Of a stretch of DNA of 64,000 nt, positions 60,372-64,000 are shown one piece after another. Origin of the DNA: a bacterium. GTDB taxonomy: Bacteria; Armatimonadota; Zipacnadia; Zipacnadales; Zipacnadaceae. Both the position numbers and the translations under genes were made by a program. The stretch's first letter is position 1, and every line of letters starts with the position of its first letter. The notes under the pieces are model-generated. The model worked only from the letters and a program-made list of their open reading frames with translations, was not told the origin of the DNA and searched no databases. The stretch is taken from assembly GCA_030603495.1 (NCBI GenBank), contig JAUVXR010000006.1, positions 20,124 to 84,123 of the forward strand, written 5' to 3'.

Positions 60372-61385
60372 TCACGGGATCACGATGAGACGTAATTCCG
60401 GCCCCGGCCCCTGGGCAGCGAGGGCAAAGGCCTCGGGTGCTTCGTCGAGGCTGAAGGTCCGAACCGGTATCGCGCCCAGGCCTACCTGGCCGCTGGCCAC
60501 CAGCTCCACCGCAGTCTCCAGCGTATTCAGCGAGCGGCGCGAGAAGGTTATGCTTATCTGGTTACGGCGGGCGCGTCCACAGTCAAAGCAGATTTCCGGC
60601 GGCTCGGGAATGCCCACCACGATGACATGGCCATTGGGCCGCACCAACGCCAAGGATTGGGCGAAGGCTGCGTTATCTCCGGAGCACTCAAAGACAACGC
60701 GCGGCTCGATACCGGCATCAATTAGGTCCTGATGGCTCTCCCCGACGACCCTCGCACCCATCTGCCGGGCAAACTCCCGGCGCTCCGGTATCGGCTCGGC
60801 CACATAAAACGCATCAACGCCTTGCACCTGCGCTGCCAGCATCGTTGATATTCCCACCATCCCCGCGCCCAGGACAGCAACCTTCTCATTACCAGAAAGC
60901 TGGGCAAGGCGCACTGCATGAACTCCGACACCCAGTGGCTCGGTCAGCGCGCCCTCAATGTCGCTGACGTTATCGGGCAAGGCCGCTACGCTGTAGTCGG
61001 GACAGGCGATATACTCCGCCATCGCGCCATCGCGTGGTGGGTAGCTGGGAAAAACGATATTGCGACAGAGATTGCAAAGGCCCTCCCGACACATATTGCA
61101 CCGACCGCAGTGCCAACTGGGCTCCACCGCCACCCTCGTGCCCACCGCTGGCGCATCGGCACATTCTCCCAGTGCTACAATCTCGCCGGAAAACTCATGC
61201 CCCTGACTCATCGGCTCCGGCGGATATATTCCGCCACTGGCACAGCCGTTCTCGTATATCTCGATATCGGAGGCACAAATCGCCACCGCACGCACGCACA
61301 CCAGGACCTCGCCTGCCGCCGGCTCAGGTGCAGGCACATCCACCACTCGAGTATCTCTTGCACCAAAAAGCTTTACCGCCTTGAT
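60372..61385 (-). CDS. Zinc-type MDR dehydrogenase (sorbitol/threonine-dehydrogenase-like), apparent ATC start
   Basis: GroES-like domain with catalytic-zinc residues (ICASDIEIYENG, GHEFSGEIV) and structural cysteines CGRCNMCREGLCNLC, then Rossmann AVLGAGMVGISTMLAA. Homologous N-termini read M-K-A-V-K-L-F-G; here the frame reads ATC-AAG-GCG-GTA-AAG with GGAGGT exactly 8 bp before ATC and a TAA two codons upstream. So the natural start codon has become ATC (61385-61383). The first GTG (61346) would cut 13 residues of the first strand. It follows an SDR gene by 40 bp on the same strand. Confidence 0.85.
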   Translation of the reverse strand: MKAVKLFGARDTRVVDVPAPEPAAGEVLVCVRAVAICASDIEIYENGCASGGIYPPEPMSQGHEFSGEIVALGECADAPAVGTRVAVEPSWHCGRCNMCREGLCNLCRNIVFPSYPPRDGAMAEYIACPDYSVAALPDNVSDIEGALTEPLGVGVHAVRLAQLSGNEKVAVLGAGMVGISTMLAAQVQGVDAFYVAEPIPERREFARQMGARVVGESHQDLIDAGIEPRVVFECSGDNAAFAQSLALVRPNGHVIVVGIPEPPEICFDCGRARRNQISITFSRRSLNTLETAVELVASGQVGLGAIPVRTFSLDEAPEAFALAAQGPGPELRLIVIP

Positions 61386-61425
61386 AAGAGCTTACCTCCC
61401 GGGCTTGTATCGTAGCATCACGGCG

Positions 61426-62247
61426 CTATCCCCGCGACTTGCCCCCAGAGATGTTGACCACTGTCCCGGTGATGTAACTGGCCATATCCGAGGCTAGGAA
61501 GCAAACCACGTCAGCCACTTCGTCCAGCCGACCCACCCGCCCCAGAGGCACCGCCACCTTCTCATAGGACGCACGGAGTTGCTCCACGCTCATCCCTCGC
61601 GTGTAAGCCAAAGCTCGCTCATATTCCGGGCTGCGCAGCGCCGTTGGTTCCAGGATGGCCGGTGCTACTCCCACCATCCTGATATCGTACTTGCCCAATT
61701 CCTTAGCCCAGGACCGAGTATAAGCGTATAATGCACCTTTCGTGCCGGCATACGCGCTCTGCCCCTCAGAACCCTCCAGACCAGACTCGGAAGCCATATT
61801 GATGATGACTCCACCTTCGCCTCGGCCTATCATCTCACGAGCGACAGCCTGGGCGCACAGGAAGGCCCCTTTTTGATTGACGGCTACCGTCTTATCGAAT
61901 ACTGCTTCGTCCAGCTCTACTTTGCCCTGCGGGTCAACCAATAGGCGGGGGATGAGTATCCCGGCATTGTTGACTAGGATATCAACCTTTCCGTGCTCCT
62001 CTACGGTCTGTCCAACCATCGCCGTGACACTATCGCGACTCGTCACATCGGTTTCGACGAAAAGATGTGCTCCCCCGGCACTTAGCGCCTTGAGCTCCTG
62101 CACAGTACTCTGACCGATTTCAGCATCAATATCAGCCACGGTCACGCTGACGCCTTCCTCGGCCAATGCAGTGCAAATGCTCTTGCCGATTCCGGCCGCT
62201 CCGCCGGTAACTATCGCGCTCTTTCTTGCTAAGTTGAGTCGTGACAT
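61426..62247 (-). CDS. SDR-family oxidoreductase (sorbitol-6-phosphate dehydrogenase-like)
   Basis: 273 residues: cofactor loop VTGGAAGIGKSI, the VADIDAE acid that favours NAD(H), DILVNNAGIL, catalytic Ser in INMASESG and Y-x3-K in SAYAGTKGALY. The C-terminal TALRSPEYERALAYTRGMSV and YITGTVVNISGGKSRG match Gram-positive-type sorbitol-6-phosphate 2-dehydrogenases closely by eye. With the MDR gene behind it, this looks like a small polyol-oxidising pair. GAAGGAAG precedes the ATG. Confidence 0.88.
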   Translation of the reverse strand: MSRLNLARKSAIVTGGAAGIGKSICTALAEEGVSVTVADIDAEIGQSTVQELKALSAGGAHLFVETDVTSRDSVTAMVGQTVEEHGKVDILVNNAGILIPRLLVDPQGKVELDEAVFDKTVAVNQKGAFLCAQAVAREMIGRGEGGVIINMASESGLEGSEGQSAYAGTKGALYAYTRSWAKELGKYDIRMVGVAPAILEPTALRSPEYERALAYTRGMSVEQLRASYEKVAVPLGRVGRLDEVADVVCFLASDMASYITGTVVNISGGKSRG

Positions 62248-62334
62248 TCGTCATCGCTTCCTTCACTGAATTATGCCCAGCACTTAAGCCCGGACGTTGT
62301 AGCGAGGCTGGGTAGATTCGAGGCTTTCGCTACA

Positions 62335-62901
62335 CTAGCGGGGCCGGACCAGAGGGATAGTCAGCCGGCTCAAGCCCAGCGCGCCGGCCAGCTTGAGCAC
62401 ATCTCCCGGCAGGAAGGGCAAAACACCCTGCCCAACTGCCGCCGGCCAGCTCAGGCCAGTGGTCACCACCAGTCCCGCCACACCACAGCCATATATCACC
62501 GCCGTCGCGCCCAGCATCCCCAGCGCCACGTGCCCGATGCGAAATCCTCCCCGTGCCGCCAATCCGACTACCACCGCCGCCGCCACGAAGCCGACGATAT
62601 AGCCTACCGTCGGCCCGGCTAGTCCCGCACCGCCTGCCAACACCGGTGCGCCCAGCAACGCGGTGCAAATCCATAGCATCTGGCTGACCGCGCCGCCGGC
62701 TACCCCCAGAGTGGCTCCGGCAAGCAGCACCACGCCCGTTTGCAGCGTAACCGGCACCGGAGTAAACGGCAGGTGAATCCGCACCTGCGCGGCGATTGCC
62801 GTGGCCATGGCGAACACCACCACACCCACCCCGAGCCGGATCGCCGCCGGTGAAATCGAGGCAACACCAATCACTCCCAAATGTTCCCGCACCTTGCTCA
62901 T
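62335..62901 (-). CDS. bioY: Biotin transporter BioY
   Basis: 188 residues, six hydrophobic segments; ECF-type S component that binds biotin. Family marks: VRIHLPFTPVPVTLQTGVVLL, LGVAGGAVSQMLWI, AGPTVGYIVGF, and LPFLPGDVLKL near the end. Can work alone or with an EcfAAT module, which is not in the window. A strong promoter lies at 62944-62972; no two-part BirA operator is clear there. Confidence 0.95.
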   Translation of the reverse strand: MSKVREHLGVIGVASISPAAIRLGVGVVVFAMATAIAAQVRIHLPFTPVPVTLQTGVVLLAGATLGVAGGAVSQMLWICTALLGAPVLAGGAGLAGPTVGYIVGFVAAAVVVGLAARGGFRIGHVALGMLGATAVIYGCGVAGLVVTTGLSWPAAVGQGVLPFLPGDVLKLAGALGLSRLTIPLVRPR

Positions 62902-62943
62902 ATATTCTGCTCTCCTGGTAGCGCCAGGTCAGGGACTGGTCAG

Positions 62944-62972
62944 ATTGTAGTCCTCGTCCCAGCCACTGTCAA
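62944..62972 (-). promoter_or_regulatory. bioY promoter
   Basis: Minus strand TTGACA (62972-62967), 17 bp, TACAAT (62949-62944): 11 of 12 consensus. The GGTTGACA overlapping the -35 resembles one BirA half-site, but no matching second half is seen. Confidence 0.8.
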
Positions 62973-63017
62973 CCAGATATCCCTCTGCTGTTGGCTACGG
63001 CTGGCACTGCAAGCATC

Positions 63018-63046
63018 TTGACTTGCGCACGCCCAGATTCTATACT
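63018..63046 (+). promoter_or_regulatory. Promoter upstream of tRNA-Thr(TGT)
   Basis: TTGACT, 17 bp, TATACT. Start near 63053, about 205 bases before the tRNA; that leader (63053-63257) has no supported gene. It diverges from the bioY promoter. Confidence 0.75.
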
Positions 63047-63257
63047 GCAGGAATATAGGCTTGCGCAGGCTGACTGTTATTTCCGGGCGGGAGCGGCTGC
63101 TGACAATTTAGTCCAGGAAGAGATGATTGGGCTTTACAAGGGATTTGTGATCGTTCGCAGACGGCTAAGCCAGACTTCCGCTCCTGCGCCAAGGTCGGTC
63201 TCCAAACTGCTACCGCGAGAGGCAAGCAAGCCAGATAAGCTCGATTCTGCCCGACAA

Positions 63258-63332
63258 GCCGACGTAGCTCAGGGGTAGAGCAGGTCACTTGTAATGACCA
63301 GGTCGTCCGTTCGAATCGGACCGTCGGCTCCA
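63258..63332 (+). tRNA. tRNA-Thr (anticodon TGT)
   Basis: 7-bp acceptor GCCGACG/CGTCGGC, D-arm with GCTCAGGGGTAGAGC, anticodon stem GGTCA/TGACC with loop CTTGTAA (anticodon TGT), T-arm GTCCGTTCGAATCGGAC, T discriminator and encoded CCA. Confidence 0.97.
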
Positions 63333-63338
63333 AAGTAT

Positions 63339-63367
63339 TTGACGAAGGTGTCCCGAATGGTTATAAT
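63339..63367 (+). promoter_or_regulatory. Promoter of tRNA-Tyr/tRNA-Thr/tuf
   Basis: TTGACG, 17 bp, TATAAT, 11 of 12 consensus. It follows tRNA-Thr(TGT) by 6 bases and should drive the second and third tRNAs and tuf. Confidence 0.85.
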
Positions 63368-63441
63368 ACCATATCGTGGCTTGGGACGCTCGGGCTTACT
63401 GCAGGGCGTCCCGTCTGATATAGGAGGCCTAGCTTGGCTGT

Positions 63442-63527
63442 GGAGGGGTGCCCGAGCGGCCAAAGGGAGCAGACTGTAAATCTGCCGGCGATTGCCTTCG
63501 GAGGTTCAAATCCTCCCCCCTCCACCA
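63442..63527 (+). tRNA. tRNA-Tyr (anticodon GTA)
   Basis: Class II tRNA with a long variable arm. Acceptor GGAGGGG/CCCCTCC, anticodon stem GCAGA/TCTGC with loop CTGTAAA (anticodon GTA), T-arm GGAGGTTCAAATCCTCC, A discriminator, encoded CCA. Confidence 0.97.
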
Positions 63528-63540
63528 TAAGCTTCATCGG

Positions 63541-63616
63541 GCCCACGTAGCTCAGTAGGCAGAGCGTGTCCTTGGTAAGGACAAGGTCACCGGTTCGATT
63601 CCGGTCGTGGGCTCCA
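63541..63616 (+). tRNA. tRNA-Thr (anticodon GGT)
   Basis: Acceptor GCCCACG/CGTGGGC, anticodon stem TGTCC/GGACA with loop TTGGTAA (anticodon GGT), T-arm ACCGGTTCGATTCCGGT, T discriminator, encoded CCA. 13 bases after tRNA-Tyr, 85 before tuf; the Thr-Tyr-(Gly)-Thr-tuf order is an old arrangement. Confidence 0.97.
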
Positions 63617-63700
63617 CAGCATCGGGCCGCGCAGGCTCGTACTGTGAGACCCGACCAAGTCGCTGGCTCCCAGCTCTGAGATTCAGGAGGTGTGCTGTCA

Positions 63701-64000
63701 ATGGCCAAGGAGAAATTTGAGAGGACCAAGCCACATCTAAATGTCGGGACGATCGGGCACGTAGATCACGGTAAGACTACGCTGACTTCAGCGATCACCA
63801 AGTGTCTGGCCGCCTCCGACGAAGGTGCTGCTGCGGCGCTGGCTTACGAGCAGATTGACGCGGCCCCCGAAGAGCGAGAACGGGGTCTGACTATCGCTAT
63901 CTATCACGCCGAGTACGAGACGGCGAACCGCCACTATGCCCATATTGACTGTCCGGGCCACGCCGACTATATCAAAAATATGATTACCGGCGCCGCCCAG
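63701..64000 (+). CDS. tuf: Elongation factor Tu, N-terminal part (3' end outside window)
   Basis: AGGAGGTG precedes the ATG. First 100 residues: [20 protein letters not shown] with the P-loop GHVDHGKT, the switch region [20 protein letters not shown], and [12 protein letters not shown] (G3). Brings aminoacyl-tRNA to the ribosome. The switch I stretch reads [11 protein letters not shown] where most EF-Tu have GITINTAHVEY, a mild but clear divergence. The frame runs off the end of the window. It follows the tRNA cluster in the same transcript. Confidence 0.95.
   Translation, partial: MAKEKFERTKPHLNVGTIGHVDHGKTTLTSAITKCLAASDEGAAAALAYEQIDAAPEERERGLTIAIYHAEYETANRHYAHIDCPGHADYIKNMITGAAQ

Noticed and set aside
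63040-63734. Minus-strand ORFs with 'GPIRTDDL', 'DRNRTGDL' and 'TIEPVTLSL' peptides
   Set aside because: Antisense readings of the three tRNA genes; common annotation artefacts.

Overview
This is a GC-rich, densely coded stretch of a bacterial chromosome, probably from an uncultured diderm. Signs of an outer envelope are a heptosyltransferase-type glycosyltransferase, a secretin-fold protein, a PEP-CTERM protein and AMIN/SH3b-type cell-wall hydrolases. Prepilin-like proteins with a methylation motif and an H-x9-DG-type tail, LamG relics, a T-box riboswitch and short palindromic repeats would suit Armatimonadota or a planctomycete-like lineage. I cannot fix the phylum from sequence alone. No prophage, transposase, CRISPR array or rRNA operon is visible.

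Layout. 1-15.3 kb is almost all plus strand: panC(partial)-panD-nadC, a secreted discoidin/SGNH protein, a lipoprotein, a pseudopilin, an N-acetylmuramoyl-L-alanine amidase, rph, a TPR protein, an XTP pyrophosphatase, a heptosyltransferase, a FemAB-like enzyme, tldD, a metallophosphoesterase and a PqqD-like protein. 15.3-17.0 kb is minus: rpsT, a candidate free-standing structured RNA and a methyltransferase. 17.2-23.7 kb holds a large subtilase, a receiver-only response regulator, a domain-2 EF-Tu-like protein, tmRNA (tag ANNQLALAA) and a small DUF2188/DUF4062 islet. 23.7-33.2 kb has comEC, an ABC exporter, a second pseudopilin-like protein, a phosphohexomutase and a five-SH3b NlpC/P60 enzyme. 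33.3-42.3 kb is an amino-acid block (dapB, asd, argC, argJ, T-box-leuA) dotted with palindromic repeats, with ThuA-like and PEP-CTERM genes between. 42.3-45.8 kb is a shortened division cluster, murC-ftsQ-ftsA, without ftsZ.

47.3-53.0 kb is an unusually decayed zone: an M20 peptidase with an in-frame TAG, a frameshifted neighbour, an antiporter-Usp deletion relic and two secreted-protein relics, mixed with intact pfkB, flavodoxin and FGGY kinase genes. From 53.2 kb come a SIS isomerase-like protein, fhs, an orphan secretin-like protein, a deiodinase-like/esterase fusion, a polyol-type SDR plus MDR dehydrogenase pair (the MDR gene seems to start at ATC), bioY, three tRNAs and the start of tuf.

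How the parts fit. Vitamin and cofactor supply (pantothenate, NAD, biotin uptake, one-carbon folate), lysine/threonine, arginine and leucine synthesis, envelope building and remodelling, and small-sugar or polyol metabolism dominate. Several promoters are near consensus. The leuA T-box has a Leu (CUC) specifier candidate, and at least three genes have a -10 box so close to the start codon that leaderless mRNAs are likely. All functional calls come from reading translations and motifs; no database search was run.
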